Positions 25,410 to 34,903 of a stretch of DNA of 64,000 nucleotides are shown in pieces. Within the stretch, counting starts at the first letter, position 1, and the number at the start of each line of letters is the position of its first letter. This DNA comes from Hyphomicrobiales bacterium. GTDB lineage: Bacteria; Pseudomonadota; Alphaproteobacteria; Rhizobiales; Aestuariivirgaceae. Both the position numbers and the translations under genes were made by a program. The stretch spans positions 108,014 to 172,013 of the forward strand of contig JANYHB010000002.1 in the NCBI GenBank assembly GCA_025359265.1. The letters run 5' to 3'. Below the pieces are notes generated by a model. That model had not been told where the DNA came from, ran no database searches, and saw only the letters and a program-made list of their open reading frames with translations.

Positions 25410-26762
25410 ATGCCCATGATGAAAAAGGTGCTGATCAAAACCTATGGCTGCCAGATGAATGCTTATGATTCATCTCGCATCCAGGACGTGCTCGCACCGC
25501 TGGGCTATGAACCCACCGAAAATGTCGACGCGGCCGATTTTGTAGTCCTCAACACCTGCCACATCCGTGAAAAGGCTTCCGAGAAAGTCTACTCAGAACT
25601 CGGCAGGTTGCGAGATATGAAACTGCAACGCGCGGCCAATGGCCGTGCGATGATGATTGCCGTGGCAGGCTGCGTTGGCCAAGCCGAAGGGGCTGAAATC
25701 ACCCGTCGCAACCCGGCCGTTGATCTGGTCTTCGGCCCGCAAACCTATCACCGCCTGCCAGAGTTGTTGAAACAACGCGGCGATACCGGCGCAGCGGTGG
25801 TTGAAACAGAATTTGAAGTTGCCAACAAGTTCGTTGCTCTGCAATCCCAACCCACCGCCATCCAATCGGTTGCGGCCTTTCTCACCATTCAGGAAGGCTG
25901 TGATAAATTCTGCACCTTTTGCGTGGTGCCTTATACGCGCGGCGCAGAATACTCGCGGCCCCTCCAGCAAATCATCGAAGAAGCCCAAAAGCTGGCAGCC
26001 AAGGGTGTACGAGAAGTCACTTTACTTGGCCAAAACGTCAATGCCTATCGCGGCGCGGGTGATAACGGGCCAGAAAGCCTGGCGCGCCTTGTCACCCACC
26101 TGTCACAGGTGCGGGGTATTGAACGCATCAGATATGTCACAAGCCACCCGCGCGATATGAGTGATGATTTGATTGCGGCCCATGCGCAAAATGAAAAGCT
26201 GATGCCTTATCTGCATCTGCCCGCTCAATCCGGCAATGATGGCGTCTTGAAAGCCATGAACCGTGGCCACACCGCCAGCCACTATCGCAAACTCATTGAG
26301 CGCGTTCGAAAGGCCAAGCCGGATATGGCAATTTCGGGTGATTTCATTGTGGGCTTCCCGGGCGAAACCGCAGCGGCCTTTGCCGATACGCTGCAAATTG
26401 TGCGCGATGTTGGCTATGCCGCAGCTTACAGTTTTAAGTATTCACCGCGTCCCGGAACTCCGGCCGCAGAGCGTGAAGACCAGGTTCCAGAAGCGGTTAA
26501 AAATGAGCGGCTGTCGCGCCTGCAAGCCCTCATCCTGCAACAAACGGCAACTTTCAACCAGGCCTGCGTTGGCCGAAACCTCGCGGTTTTGCTGGAAAAG
26601 CCCGGCCGCCAGGAAGGGCAGCTCATCGGTCGCTCGCCTTATCTGCAATCTGTCCACATTTCTTCGCCGGAACTTAAAATCGGCGATATCGTTCCCATAT
26701 CCATCAAATCAGTTGGCTCCAACTCGCTTTCGGGGCAGTATGATGGGGTGGGGAGAGTTTAA
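25410..26762 (+). CDS. miaB: tRNA-2-methylthio-N6-dimethylallyladenosine synthase
   Basis: A full-length 450-residue radical SAM methylthiotransferase. The N-terminal UPF0004 domain binds the auxiliary cluster through Cys residues in [22 protein letters not shown] and [11 protein letters not shown]. The radical SAM motif is [15 protein letters not shown]. The C-terminal TRAM domain ([26 protein letters not shown]) binds tRNA. It adds a methylthio group to i6A37 of tRNAs reading UNN codons. The start ATG at 25410 lies five bases after plsC; the next in-frame ATG two codons on ([10 protein letters not shown]) is equally possible. Confidence 0.97.
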   Translation: MPMMKKVLIKTYGCQMNAYDSSRIQDVLAPLGYEPTENVDAADFVVLNTCHIREKASEKVYSELGRLRDMKLQRAANGRAMMIAVAGCVGQAEGAEITRRNPAVDLVFGPQTYHRLPELLKQRGDTGAAVVETEFEVANKFVALQSQPTAIQSVAAFLTIQEGCDKFCTFCVVPYTRGAEYSRPLQQIIEEAQKLAAKGVREVTLLGQNVNAYRGAGDNGPESLARLVTHLSQVRGIERIRYVTSHPRDMSDDLIAAHAQNEKLMPYLHLPAQSGNDGVLKAMNRGHTASHYRKLIERVRKAKPDMAISGDFIVGFPGETAAAFADTLQIVRDVGYAAAYSFKYSPRPGTPAAEREDQVPEAVKNERLSRLQALILQQTATFNQACVGRNLAVLLEKPGRQEGQLIGRSPYLQSVHISSPELKIGDIVPISIKSVGSNSLSGQYDGVGRV

Positions 26763-26784
26763 TCGATAAAGGAGCCTATAGCTT

Positions 26785-27777
26785 TTGAACCGCAACGCCG
26801 TCGCTCTAAGAGCCGCTGAACTGGATGAGAGCGCCTTGTCGCTCGCCTTCGATGACAACCGCGTTATGGCCCAGCTTTTGGGTGAGCATGACAGCCATCT
26901 GGCGCAGATTGAACACCGATTGGGTGTGGCCATCACCCCGCGTGGCAACCGTATTTCCATTAAAGGTGATAGAGAACAGTCGGAATTGGCCCGCGCTGTC
27001 CTGTTGCATCTTTACAGCAAGGCAGCCCGAGGCGGTGAAATCAATAAAGGCGAAGTAGACGGTGCCATTCGCATGGTCAAAACCGCCGAGCAAAAAGCAC
27101 CGGCAGAAGGCGGCGTGCGCACGCGCCGCAAAACCATCAATGCCCGAACGCCCAACCAACAAGCCTACATCGAACAGATCCGCCGCAATGAGCTCACCTT
27201 CGGCATCGGGCCCGCAGGTACGGGCAAAACCTATCTTGCGGTGGCCTGTGCCGCCGAAGCCTTGATGAATGGCGAAGTAGACCGCATTGTCCTCTCACGC
27301 CCCGCGGTTGAAGCCGGGGAACGCTTGGGCTTTCTGCCCGGTGACATGAAGGAAAAAGTCGATCCTTACCTGCGCCCGCTTTATGATGCGCTTTATGATA
27401 TGATGCCGCAAAGCCTGGTGCAAAAGAGCTTGGCTGAAAACCAGATTGAAATTGCGCCTTTGGCCTTTATGCGTGGCCGCACCCTTGCGTCTGCCTTCAT
27501 CATTCTCGACGAAGCCCAAAACACCACGCCCCAACAAATGAAGATGTTTCTCACCCGCCTCGGTGAAGGCAGCCGCATGGTCGTAACGGGTGATCCAAGC
27601 CAAATCGATTTGCCGTCGGGCGTGGGTTCAGGATTGGTTGAAGCCTCCTCAATTCTCGACGGGGTTAAAGGCATTGGCATTACCCGCTTTGTCAATTTGG
27701 ATATCGTGCGCCACCCTCTCGTTGGCCGCATCGTGCAGGCTTACGACAAGCTGCAGGCCAAGGCGCCCAAAAGGTAG
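26785..27777 (+). CDS. phoH: PhoH-family ATPase (YbeZ type)
   Basis: A 330-residue protein with an N-terminal KH-like RNA-binding portion (LAQIEHRLGVAITPRGNRISIKGD) and a PhoH ATPase domain: Walker A GPAGTGKTYLAVACA, SRPAVEAGERLGFLPGDMKEKVDPYLRPLYD, Walker B FIILDEAQNTTPQQMKMFLTR and TGDPSQIDLP. In bacteria YbeZ works beside the YbeY endoribonuclease in ribosome RNA processing and quality control; ybeY follows immediately. The start is a TTG placed ten bases after AAAGGAG. No other in-frame start gives a complete KH region. Confidence 0.94.
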   Translation: MNRNAVALRAAELDESALSLAFDDNRVMAQLLGEHDSHLAQIEHRLGVAITPRGNRISIKGDREQSELARAVLLHLYSKAARGGEINKGEVDGAIRMVKTAEQKAPAEGGVRTRRKTINARTPNQQAYIEQIRRNELTFGIGPAGTGKTYLAVACAAEALMNGEVDRIVLSRPAVEAGERLGFLPGDMKEKVDPYLRPLYDALYDMMPQSLVQKSLAENQIEIAPLAFMRGRTLASAFIILDEAQNTTPQQMKMFLTRLGEGSRMVVTGDPSQIDLPSGVGSGLVEASSILDGVKGIGITRFVNLDIVRHPLVGRIVQAYDKLQAKAPKR

Positions 27778-27783
27778 GCGTTG

Positions 27784-28257
27784 ATGCCAATCGACATCGC
27801 TTTTGCTGACCGGCGCTGGAGGCGGATTCCCAAACTCGTCAAGCGCATCGAACAAATCCATGCCTTGAGCTTGACCAAAAGCCTGAGAGCCAAACGCACT
27901 GCCGTTCTGTTGACCGATGACAGCACGGTGCAGAAAATGAATTACAAGTGGCGCGGCAAGAAACAGCCCACCAACGTTTTATCATTCCCCGCAGCGTCAA
28001 TTAACCTGCCGCGCGGCGAATTGAAGGCCTTGGGCGATGTTGCTATCGCCTACGAAACTTGCGCCAAAGAAGCGAAGGCAACCGGCAAAACTTTGGCTGA
28101 TCACACCACACACCTCATCGTGCATGGCCTGCTTCATCTGGCCGGTTATGACCATGAAACCGATGGTGATGCAAAGCGCATGGAAACCAAAGAAATTCGC
28201 ATTCTTGCAAAATTGGGCATTGCCAATCCATATGTGCTAGTTGACGGCGATGAGTGA
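27784..28257 (+). CDS. ybeY: Endoribonuclease YbeY (16S rRNA maturation)
   Basis: A 157-residue metal-dependent endoribonuclease. The zinc-binding H3 motif HGLLHLAGYDHETDGDAKRM lies near the C-terminus, and KKQPTNVLSFPA together with LGDVAIAYETC are the other family blocks. It takes part in 16S 3'-end processing and 70S quality control. The track begins one codon earlier at a TTG; the ATG at 27784 is preferred. It starts six bases after phoH and ends overlapping corC by eight bases, so phoH-ybeY-corC is one translationally coupled unit. Confidence 0.96.
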   Translation: MPIDIAFADRRWRRIPKLVKRIEQIHALSLTKSLRAKRTAVLLTDDSTVQKMNYKWRGKKQPTNVLSFPAASINLPRGELKALGDVAIAYETCAKEAKATGKTLADHTTHLIVHGLLHLAGYDHETDGDAKRMETKEIRILAKLGIANPYVLVDGDE

Positions 28258-29209
28258 ACCTCGAAAGCCATCGCTGCTCACCAAGCTGAAACGCCGGCTT
28301 GGCACCAAGAACGTTGATCTTGAGCAAACCATTGATACGGTGATTGACACCCATGCTGAAGCCACCGGTGAAACCACACTGGATGGTGACGCGCGTTCGA
28401 TGATGCGCAATGTCATTGGTTTTGCTGATATTCGCATCAAGGATCTTATGGTGCCCCGCGCCAACATCACCGCCTTGGATGAAGATGGCACGATGCGTGA
28501 ACTCTTGAGCCTGTTTATCGACGCCAACCATTCCCGCGTTGCCATCTTCCGGGAGTCTCTCGATGACGTGATCGGCATGGTTCACGTGAAGGATTTTTTG
28601 CGGTGGATGACGTCTAAAGGCAAAAAGAAAAAGGCCCGCGGCAGCGCTGAAATGGGCATCGAACTTGCGGCGAGGGAACTCTCATCGGCAGTCAAGCAAC
28701 ACGGCAGCCTGAAGCGTGACGTGCTTTTTGTCCCGCCATCGATGCCGGCCCCTGATTTGCTGTTGAAAATGAAAGCCTCGCATATTCATTTGGCCATCGT
28801 GGTGGATGAATATGGCGGAACCGACGGAATTGTTTCGCTGGAAGACCTTGTTGAAGTGATCGTCGGTGATATTTCTGATGAACATGATACCGACGAGCAA
28901 AGCGATATGCTGATCAAGATGGATGACCAAACCTGGCTGGCCAATGGTCAGGCTGAGATTGCCCATGTCGAGGACGCGCTGGGCTTAAAGCTGCTGGCCG
29001 AGGATCAACAAGAAGCGGTCGACACCTTGGCCGGGCTGGTTTTTGAATTGGCTGGCCGTGTGCCAGCCCGCGGCGAAATAATCAAACACACGTCCGGCAT
29101 TGAATTTGAGATCATTGAGTCTGATGCCCGGCGGATAAAGCGCGTGCGCATTCATGGACGCGCCACGCTCCATCCGGCTGATGAATCACTGGATGCGAAC
29201 AGCGGCTGA
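28250..29209 (+). CDS. corC: CorC/TlyC-family CBS-domain protein
   Basis: A 319-residue soluble protein of the hemolysin C/CorC family. It has a short N-terminal helix, two CBS domains ([49 protein letters not shown] and [42 protein letters not shown]), and a C-terminal CorC_HlyC domain ([33 protein letters not shown]). The family is linked to magnesium and cobalt efflux. The start at 28250 ([10 protein letters not shown]) overlaps the end of ybeY. In many relatives lnt follows; here hrcA follows after one base. Confidence 0.93.
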   Translation: MSEPRKPSLLTKLKRRLGTKNVDLEQTIDTVIDTHAEATGETTLDGDARSMMRNVIGFADIRIKDLMVPRANITALDEDGTMRELLSLFIDANHSRVAIFRESLDDVIGMVHVKDFLRWMTSKGKKKKARGSAEMGIELAARELSSAVKQHGSLKRDVLFVPPSMPAPDLLLKMKASHIHLAIVVDEYGGTDGIVSLEDLVEVIVGDISDEHDTDEQSDMLIKMDDQTWLANGQAEIAHVEDALGLKLLAEDQQEAVDTLAGLVFELAGRVPARGEIIKHTSGIEFEIIESDARRIKRVRIHGRATLHPADESLDANSG

Positions 29210-29210
29210 T

Positions 29211-30299
29211 ATGGCAATTATCAAGCCACCGTCCCCCTTTGTGGATCAGGCCAGCCTGGCTGGCCTTGACCCGCGCTCACGCGAGATTTTTCGCAATATC
29301 GTAGAGGCTTATTTGGCCAATGGTGAACCGGTGGGCTCGCGCACAATCGCGCGCACGTCTGGCGCCAATCTATCGCCCGCTTCCATCCGCAACGTGATGA
29401 TGGATTTGGAAGACTCAGGCCTGATCTATGCGCCCCACACATCGGCCGGCCGCTTGCCAACCCAACTGGGGTTGCGGTTTTTCGTCGATGCGCTTCTGGA
29501 AATAAACACCATTGATGATGCGGAGCGCAGCCGCATCGATGCCGAAGTCAAAGCCTCGCATCGCCAGCGCCGCGTTGAAGAGGTTTTGGGCGAGGCTTCC
29601 ACGATGCTGTCGGGCCTGTCGCAGTGCGCCTCTCTGGTGATGAGCCCCAAATTTAACGCCAAGCTGAAGCATATCGAATTTGTGTCGCTTTCACCGGGCC
29701 GGGCCTTGGTGATTATCGTCAGCGAAGACGGCAGCGTTGAAAACCGGCTCGTTGATGTTCCGCCCGGCCTTCCGGCTTCAACCTTTGTTCAGGCCAGCAA
29801 CTATCTTTCCAGTATTGCCAATGGCCGCAGTATTGATGATGTGCAAAAGCTGGTTGCCGGGCAAGTTGAAGGGCTGCACCGTGAACTTGATGAACTGTCG
29901 GCAAAACTGGTCGAAAGTGGCCTGGCGGTGTGGAGCGGCGGTGATGGATCATCAGCTAAAAATCTCATTGTGCGCGGCCAGGCCAATTTGATTGACCAAC
30001 AGGGCGCGGCACTGGATCTAGAGCGAATTCGGCGTTTGTTTGAAGATATTGAAAATAAGAAAGAGCTGGTTGAGGTTTTGGGGCTGGCCGAAAAAGCTGA
30101 AGGGGTGCGCATCTTTATTGGTTCTGAAAATCGGCTTTTTTCGATGTCCGGTTCCTCGATGATCGTTGCGCCCTTCAAAAATCGGCACGAAGAAATTGTC
30201 GGTGTTCTGGGTGTTATTGGCCCCACGCGCCTGAATTATGCCCGCATCATTCCAATGGTGGATTACACAGCCAAACTGGTGGGCCATCTCCTCTCTTGA
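29211..30299 (+). CDS. hrcA: Heat-inducible transcription repressor HrcA
   Basis: The 362-residue protein starting MAIIKPPSPFVDQASL is a complete HrcA. It has an N-terminal winged helix (SREIFRNIVEAYLANGEPVGSRTIARTSG..LSPASIRNVMMDLEDSGLIYAPHTSAGRLPTQLGLRFFVD), the HrcA core with FVSLSPGRALVIIVSEDGSVENR, and the C-terminal GSENRLFSMSGSSMIVAPF and GVLGVIGPTRLNYARIIPMVDYTA. HrcA represses chaperonin genes by binding CIRCE repeats. No CIRCE is seen in this window, so its targets (normally groESL) lie elsewhere. It begins one base after corC and grpE follows 32 bases later. Confidence 0.96.
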   Translation: MAIIKPPSPFVDQASLAGLDPRSREIFRNIVEAYLANGEPVGSRTIARTSGANLSPASIRNVMMDLEDSGLIYAPHTSAGRLPTQLGLRFFVDALLEINTIDDAERSRIDAEVKASHRQRRVEEVLGEASTMLSGLSQCASLVMSPKFNAKLKHIEFVSLSPGRALVIIVSEDGSVENRLVDVPPGLPASTFVQASNYLSSIANGRSIDDVQKLVAGQVEGLHRELDELSAKLVESGLAVWSGGDGSSAKNLIVRGQANLIDQQGAALDLERIRRLFEDIENKKELVEVLGLAEKAEGVRIFIGSENRLFSMSGSSMIVAPFKNRHEEIVGVLGVIGPTRLNYARIIPMVDYTAKLVGHLLS

Positions 30300-30331
30300 T
30301 TTTTGGCGCACAATTGCCGATATGCGGGCGC

Positions 30332-30880
30332 ATGAGCGAAGATAACCAAATTCCAGAAACACCCGAGGAAGCCGTTGCCCCGGATGTTGTTGTTGATCCA
30401 CGCGATGTGGAAATCAGTGGCTTGCAGGAAGAGGTGGCCCAAACCAAAGATCGCCTGCTGCGTCTGGCCGCCGAAATGGAAAACTTGCGCAAGCGCACAG
30501 ATCGTGAAAAAGCTGAGGCAACGCTTTATGCCGCCACTAATTTCGCGCGTGATCTTTTAACGGTTGCCGACAACTTGCGCCGCGCGCTTGAGGCATTGCC
30601 GCAGGATGAGCGCGAACACGCGGGCGAAATTGAAAAGAATTTGATTGCTGGTGTGGACGTGACAGAGCGGGAATTGTCCAACGTGTTTCAGCGTCATGGC
30701 ATCCGCAGATTGGAAACCGTGGGCCAGAAGTTTGACCCCAATTTTCACCAGGCGATCTTCGAAGTGCCCACCTCTGAAAAACCCCCCGGCATGGTGATGC
30801 AGGAAATGCAGGCAGGCTATGCCGTGGGTGATCGGTGTTTGCGCCCCGCCATGGTCGGCGTTTCTAAGGCCGAGGGCTAA
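30332..30880 (+). CDS. grpE: Nucleotide exchange factor GrpE
   Basis: The ATG at 30332 gives 182 residues starting MSEDNQIPETPEE; the track start is inside the hrcA end. An acidic, disordered N-terminus leads into the long coiled coil (ISGLQEEVAQTKDRLLRLAAEMENLRKRTDREKAE). The GrpE head domain follows, with the signature FQRHGIRRLETVGQKFDPNFHQAIFEVPT and the beta wing MQAGYAVGDRCLRPAMVGV. It releases ADP from DnaK. It is probably co-transcribed with hrcA. The stop overlaps the convergent flavin-binding protein gene by four bases. Confidence 0.97.
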   Translation: MSEDNQIPETPEEAVAPDVVVDPRDVEISGLQEEVAQTKDRLLRLAAEMENLRKRTDREKAEATLYAATNFARDLLTVADNLRRALEALPQDEREHAGEIEKNLIAGVDVTERELSNVFQRHGIRRLETVGQKFDPNFHQAIFEVPTSEKPPGMVMQEMQAGYAVGDRCLRPAMVGVSKAEG

Positions 30881-31314
30881 AATACCGCTTCGGCTTTCAG
30901 CGTTTCAATGCGCCCAAATCCGCCGATGAGATGCACCCAGTCTGGCGTCAATGTCCAGAAGCCAAAATCGCTGAACTCGCCATATCCGGCCGCGTAGGGG
31001 TGTTTAACAATATAACGGGCCTTAACATCAAGTTTTGCCACAGTCATGATCCCGCTGAAATTCACCCGCAGCCCGGCCAACGCATCACCTTCTGATGGAA
31101 TTTCGGCAACCAACAAACTGGCGCGGCGATCCTTTAACAAGCATTGCGTGTGACGCGCCAAACTGGAGAAAAGGAAAATCGGCAGCCCCCTTTCGTCACA
31201 GGCATAATTCACCAGTGCAACATAGGGCCCCCCGCTTTCAGGCTCCATCACCGCCAGTGCACCATGGTACCCGCGCTCCAGCGCCGCCCTTGCCAGTTTG
31301 CCATTTTCACTCAT
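30877..31314 (-). CDS. Pyridoxamine 5'-phosphate oxidase-like FMN-binding protein (HugZ-related)
   Basis: A 145-residue split-barrel flavoprotein candidate. ALERGYHGALAVMEPESGGPYVALVNYACDERGLPIFLFSSLARHTQCLLKDRRASLLV is the typical N-terminal strand pattern of the PNPOx-like family, and the end (KHPYAAGYGEFSDFGFWTLTPDWVHLIGGFGRI) is the block found in HugZ-like haem-utilisation proteins. Many relatives carry an additional DUF2470 domain of about 80 residues; this one stops before it, so it is the short form. No functional partner is adjacent. A role in haem or flavin chemistry is a family guess only. Confidence 0.8.
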   Translation of the reverse strand: MSENGKLARAALERGYHGALAVMEPESGGPYVALVNYACDERGLPIFLFSSLARHTQCLLKDRRASLLVAEIPSEGDALAGLRVNFSGIMTVAKLDVKARYIVKHPYAAGYGEFSDFGFWTLTPDWVHLIGGFGRIETLKAEAVF

Positions 31315-31387
31315 GCTCTGGCTTTAACACAAACTTCGGGCTAAACCCCTGCCACAATTTGTTCCAGTTTCATCCTTAACGCCCCAG

Positions 31388-31440
31388 AGTCGACAAAAGT
31401 CGATGAAAGTCGACGAAAAGTCGCCAAAAAGTCGCCAAAA
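31388..31440 (+). repeat. Five phased AGTCG repeats upstream of chvI
   Basis: AGTCG followed by a short A-rich spacer occurs five times in a row with periods of 10, 10, 11, 11 and 11 bases: AGTCGACAAA, AGTCGATGAA, AGTCGACGAAA, AGTCGCCAAAA, AGTCGCCAAAA. The array ends 14 bases before the chvI ATG. One repeat per helical turn puts every AGTCG on the same face of the DNA, as expected for a tandem binding site of an OmpR-type regulator. Confidence 0.7.
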
Positions 31441-31454
31441 AGAGAGTAAAACAC

Positions 31455-32153
31455 ATGTCCACAGTGGCCTTAGTAGATGACGACCGCAACATCCTAACCT
31501 CAGTCGGAATGGCACTGGAGGCCGAAGGTTATACCGTACAAAAATACTCCGACGGCGCCGCCGCCCTTCAGGGCCTGCAGGATAATCCACCGGATATGGC
31601 CATTTTTGATATCAAAATGCCCCGTATGGATGGCATGGAACTGCTGCGCCGCATCCGGCAAAAGACTGATCTGCCAGTGATTTTTCTAACCTCCAAAGAC
31701 GATGAAATTGATGAGCTTTTCGGCCTCAAAATGGGGGCTGACGACTTCGTGAAAAAACCATTTTCGCAACGCCTGCTGGTTGAGCGGGTCAAGGCCGTTT
31801 TGCGCCGCGCTGCAACGCGAGAAGGCAGCGCCACCCCCAGTGATCAAACCAAAATCATTGAACGGGGCAAATTGGCAATGGATTCAGATCGCCATGCTTG
31901 CACGTGGTCTGGCCAGCAAGTCACTCTAACTGTTACAGAATTTCTGATCCTGCAGGCCTTGGCCTTGCGCCCCGGCATTGTGAAAAGCCGCGACGCTTTG
32001 ATGGATGCGGCCTATGATGACCAGGTCTATGTGGATGATCGCACGATCGACAGCCATATCAAACGCCTGCGCAAGAAATTCACCCAAGTAGACGAAACTT
32101 TTGACGGCATTGAAACACTTTACGGTGTTGGTTACCGCTTCAAGGAACAATAA
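31455..32153 (+). CDS. chvI: Response regulator ChvI
   Basis: A 232-residue OmpR/PhoB-class regulator. The receiver domain starts [25 protein letters not shown], has the phospho-acceptor in [16 protein letters not shown] (Asp near residue 52) and the switch [41 protein letters not shown], a stretch nearly diagnostic for ChvI. The winged helix follows, ending [28 protein letters not shown]. In rhizobia and relatives ChvG/ChvI responds to envelope stress or acid and is often essential or needed for host association. chvG begins 12 bases downstream. Five phased repeats upstream may be an autoregulatory site. Confidence 0.96.
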   Translation: MSTVALVDDDRNILTSVGMALEAEGYTVQKYSDGAAALQGLQDNPPDMAIFDIKMPRMDGMELLRRIRQKTDLPVIFLTSKDDEIDELFGLKMGADDFVKKPFSQRLLVERVKAVLRRAATREGSATPSDQTKIIERGKLAMDSDRHACTWSGQQVTLTVTEFLILQALALRPGIVKSRDALMDAAYDDQVYVDDRTIDSHIKRLRKKFTQVDETFDGIETLYGVGYRFKEQ

Positions 32154-32164
32154 CGGTTCAGGCC

Positions 32165-33949
32165 TTGGACAACCCGCAAGCCAATGAATTTGATGATGGT
32201 TTTGCAGCGGATGACGATGGCAAAGCCAAGCCCGCTTTGCCAAAACGCAAATGGTTTGGCCTCGCCAGCCTTGCCACGCGCATTGCACTCATCAACATTC
32301 TCGGCCTGATAATCCTTTCGGCAGGTATTCTGTATTTCAACCAATTTCGCCAAAGCCTCATCAATTCACGCGTCGAAAGCCTTTTAGTGCAAGGCCAGAT
32401 TATTGCGGCAGCAATTGCCGGTGCAGCAACCGCAGACACATCTTCCATCGTCATAGACCCCGGCAAATTGGGCGATGCCACGGGCAATGATCGAAGCATA
32501 GACTTGTCAGCAACTGATTATGATTTTGCCATCACGCCAGATCGGGCCGGCCCGGTTCTACGAAGGCTTTTGGCAAACACCACAATTCGCGGCCAAATCA
32601 TTGATAATGATGGAAATATGGTCGTCGATTCAAGCTTCCTCACAGGCGGCAGCGATATTATTCAAACCAATATTTCCCCAGACGAGCAGCCAACCTTGCG
32701 CAACCGCGCCCTCAATGTGGTAAATGCAATAAGTGATCGCCTGTTCTCCAACGATTATCCGCTCCATGAAGACTATAACTTAGACAACAATCAATCACGC
32801 CCTGAAGTGGCCTCAGCCTTGAACGGCGCCACACTCAGCGTGGTGCGCACCAATCAAAAACGCGAAATCATCGTCTTGGTGGCCGTTCCGGTGCAGCGGT
32901 TTCGCGCGGTGCAGGGCGCACTTCTCCTTTCAACTCAAGGTGGAGATATTGATAATGTATTGCGCAGCGAGAGGCGCATTGTATATCTCACTTTTGCCTT
33001 CACGGCCTTTGTCGGCCTGTTCTTATCTGTCTTACTGGCCCGCACCATTGCCCGCCCCATTCGAAGGCTTTCGGCCGCCGCCGACAGGGTTCGCCGTGGC
33101 ATCAATCATAGCAGGGTTGAAATTCCCGATTTTACGGGAAGAAGCGATGAGATCGGCCAGCTATCGGGTTCATTACGCCATATGACTGATGCTCTCTATG
33201 CCCGCATTGCTGCCATTGAAGCCTTTGCTGCCGATGTGGCGCATGAACTTAAAAATCCGCTCACTTCATTGCGCAGCGCAGTTGAAACATTTCATTACGC
33301 AAAAACCGATTTGCAGCGCGAAAAGCTGGTTGAAATATTGGTGCACGATGTGCAACGGATGGACAGGCTGATCTCGGATATTTCCGATGCCTCGCGCCTT
33401 GATGCCGAACTGGCGCGTGCCGAAGTGCACCCAATTGATTTTTCACTATTGTTACAAAATATTGTAAATCACTCAAATGATATGGCCAAGGACGCAATCG
33501 CAAAGGTGAATGTCACTTTCCAACCTGCCAAGCCCGGTGACGCAACCTATATGGTTTTGGGTCATGATTCGAGGCTGGGCCAAGTTTTGCGAAACCTTAT
33601 AGACAATGCCCGCTCATTCACGGCTAGCGGTACAAGCATACAAATTCGTCTGCGGCGCGTGGGTGAAGAGATTGAAACCCGTGTCGAAGATCAAGGGCCG
33701 GGCATTGCACCAGATAATCTCGAGCGCATTTTTGAGCGATTCTATACAGATCGACCGGAGCAAAATTTTGGCGGCAATTCCGGACTTGGCCTTGCGATCT
33801 CACGTCAGGTGATAGAGGCGCATAAGGGTCGCATATGGGCAGAAAACCGTCTCGGCAAGGCAGCAAATAGCGGCATCAGACCAGTGCTAGGGGCGCGCTT
33901 TGTACTGCGCCTTCCGGCAATGCCGGAAGGGTGGAAAGCCGAAGCGTGA
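32165..33949 (+). CDS. chvG: Sensor histidine kinase ChvG (ExoS)
   Basis: A 594-residue membrane kinase. It has a cytoplasmic N-terminus rich in charged residues, then TM1 (LATRIALINILGLIILSAGILYF), a large periplasmic sensor domain (about residues 60-270), and TM2 (VYLTFAFTAFVGLFLSVLLA). A HAMP domain (ARPIRRLSAAADRVRRG), the H-box ADVAHELKNPLTSLRSAVE and an ATPase domain (NLIDNARSF, DQGPGIAPDNLERIFERFYTDRP, GLGLAISRQVIEAHKG) follow. It is the cognate kinase of ChvI. The start is a TTG 12 bases after chvI, and the stop overlaps the hprK start as GTGA, tying the kinase to the PTS genes. Confidence 0.95.
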   Translation: MDNPQANEFDDGFAADDDGKAKPALPKRKWFGLASLATRIALINILGLIILSAGILYFNQFRQSLINSRVESLLVQGQIIAAAIAGAATADTSSIVIDPGKLGDATGNDRSIDLSATDYDFAITPDRAGPVLRRLLANTTIRGQIIDNDGNMVVDSSFLTGGSDIIQTNISPDEQPTLRNRALNVVNAISDRLFSNDYPLHEDYNLDNNQSRPEVASALNGATLSVVRTNQKREIIVLVAVPVQRFRAVQGALLLSTQGGDIDNVLRSERRIVYLTFAFTAFVGLFLSVLLARTIARPIRRLSAAADRVRRGINHSRVEIPDFTGRSDEIGQLSGSLRHMTDALYARIAAIEAFAADVAHELKNPLTSLRSAVETFHYAKTDLQREKLVEILVHDVQRMDRLISDISDASRLDAELARAEVHPIDFSLLLQNIVNHSNDMAKDAIAKVNVTFQPAKPGDATYMVLGHDSRLGQVLRNLIDNARSFTASGTSIQIRLRRVGEEIETRVEDQGPGIAPDNLERIFERFYTDRPEQNFGGNSGLGLAISRQVIEAHKGRIWAENRLGKAANSGIRPVLGARFVLRLPAMPEGWKAEA

Positions 33950-34410
33950 TCAACATACACGCCACCTGTGTGGCCTTTGGCCGCTTTGGCATTCTTATTC
34001 GCGGCCCATCAGGTTCTGGCAAATCCAGCCTGGCTCTGCGCGTGATTGATGGTGAGGGCTTTGGCATTGGGGAAACAAAACTTAAAGCCAGGCTTGTTGC
34101 TGATGATCAGGTGATGGTGGAACGCAAAGGTTTGAGCATTTTGGCCAGGCCGCCGGCCGCGTTAGCAGGTAAACTCGAAATTAGAGGGATCGGAATAGTG
34201 CGGGTGGATCACATGAAATCTTGTCAGTTGCGGTTGGTTATAGACTTAGCTGAAACCAACGCAATTGTGCGTCTGCCAGAGGCGACCGATGCCGAAATTG
34301 AATTGTTAAGTCTTACTCTCCCAAGGCTTGTGCTTGATGGAAGATGTGCTGACGCAGCAGCCAAGTTACGAGCAGCCATTGCACACGTTAAACGCAACAA
34401 TACCTTTTAA
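33946..34410 (+). CDS. hprK: HPr kinase/phosphorylase, short alphaproteobacterial form
   Basis: The GTG at 33946 overlaps the chvG stop and yields 154 residues; the track start five codons earlier lies in chvG. Only the catalytic domain of HprK is present, as usual in alphaproteobacteria: INIHATCVAFGRFGILIRGPSGSGKSSLAL (Walker A), ARLVADDQVMVERKG and the signature LEIRGIGIVRV. The N-terminal domain of Gram-positive enzymes is missing. It phosphorylates a serine on HPr, here encoded two genes downstream, and links carbon state to ChvG/ChvI control. GC and codon use look like its neighbours. Confidence 0.94.
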   Translation: MINIHATCVAFGRFGILIRGPSGSGKSSLALRVIDGEGFGIGETKLKARLVADDQVMVERKGLSILARPPAALAGKLEIRGIGIVRVDHMKSCQLRLVIDLAETNAIVRLPEATDAEIELLSLTLPRLVLDGRCADAAAKLRAAIAHVKRNNTF

Positions 34411-34501
34411 TTCTCTTCTTTTTCAGTCAAATATGATTTAGAGCATGTTCCCCAAACCGGGGTTGAAGCGTGAATTCAATTTATGTTGGTATAAAACGCA
34501 A

Positions 34502-34903
34502 ATGATTGGGTTAGTGCTTGTTACCCATGGCCGTTTGGCTTTGGAATTCATTCACGCGCTTGAACATGTTGTTGGCAAACAAGAGGGCATCGAAGCTGTT
34601 TGCATTGGCCCGGATGACCGCATGGATTCGCGGCGCATGGATATTGCTGCTTCCATCGCAAAAGTTGATCGCGGCCTTGGTGTGATGATTTTGACAGACA
34701 TGTTCGGCGGCACACCGTCAAACCTTGCGATTTCACTTTTGGAAGAGGGCAAAGTGGAAGTGGTGGCAGGGCTTAATTTGCCCATGTTAGTTAAGTTGGC
34801 CCGAGTGCGCAAAGATTGCAATCTGCACAAAGCGGCCTCCGCCGCACAAGATGCCGGCCGCAAATACATCAACATCGCTTCGCAAGTCTTGCAAGGTGAC
34901 TAA
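34502..34903 (+). CDS. PTS EIIA component of the mannose family
   Basis: The ATG at 34502 gives 133 residues starting MIGLVLVTHGRLALEFIHAL. The histidine in VTHG is the phosphorylation site of EIIA-Man. LGVMILTDMFGGTPSNLAISLL is the second family block, and the C-terminus (AGRKYINIASQVL) is intact. The track start at 34445 adds 19 residues with no family resemblance. No EIIB, EIIC or EIID lies nearby, so this protein probably acts in a regulatory phosphorelay with HPr rather than in sugar import. It shares TAATG with ptsH, which fixes the operon. Confidence 0.93.
   Translation: MIGLVLVTHGRLALEFIHALEHVVGKQEGIEAVCIGPDDRMDSRRMDIAASIAKVDRGLGVMILTDMFGGTPSNLAISLLEEGKVEVVAGLNLPMLVKLARVRKDCNLHKAASAAQDAGRKYINIASQVLQGD

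Noticed and set aside
31388-31440. Possible CRISPR array
   Set aside because: Period is only 10-11 bases with no unique spacers, and no cas gene is near; it is a regulatory-type tandem repeat.
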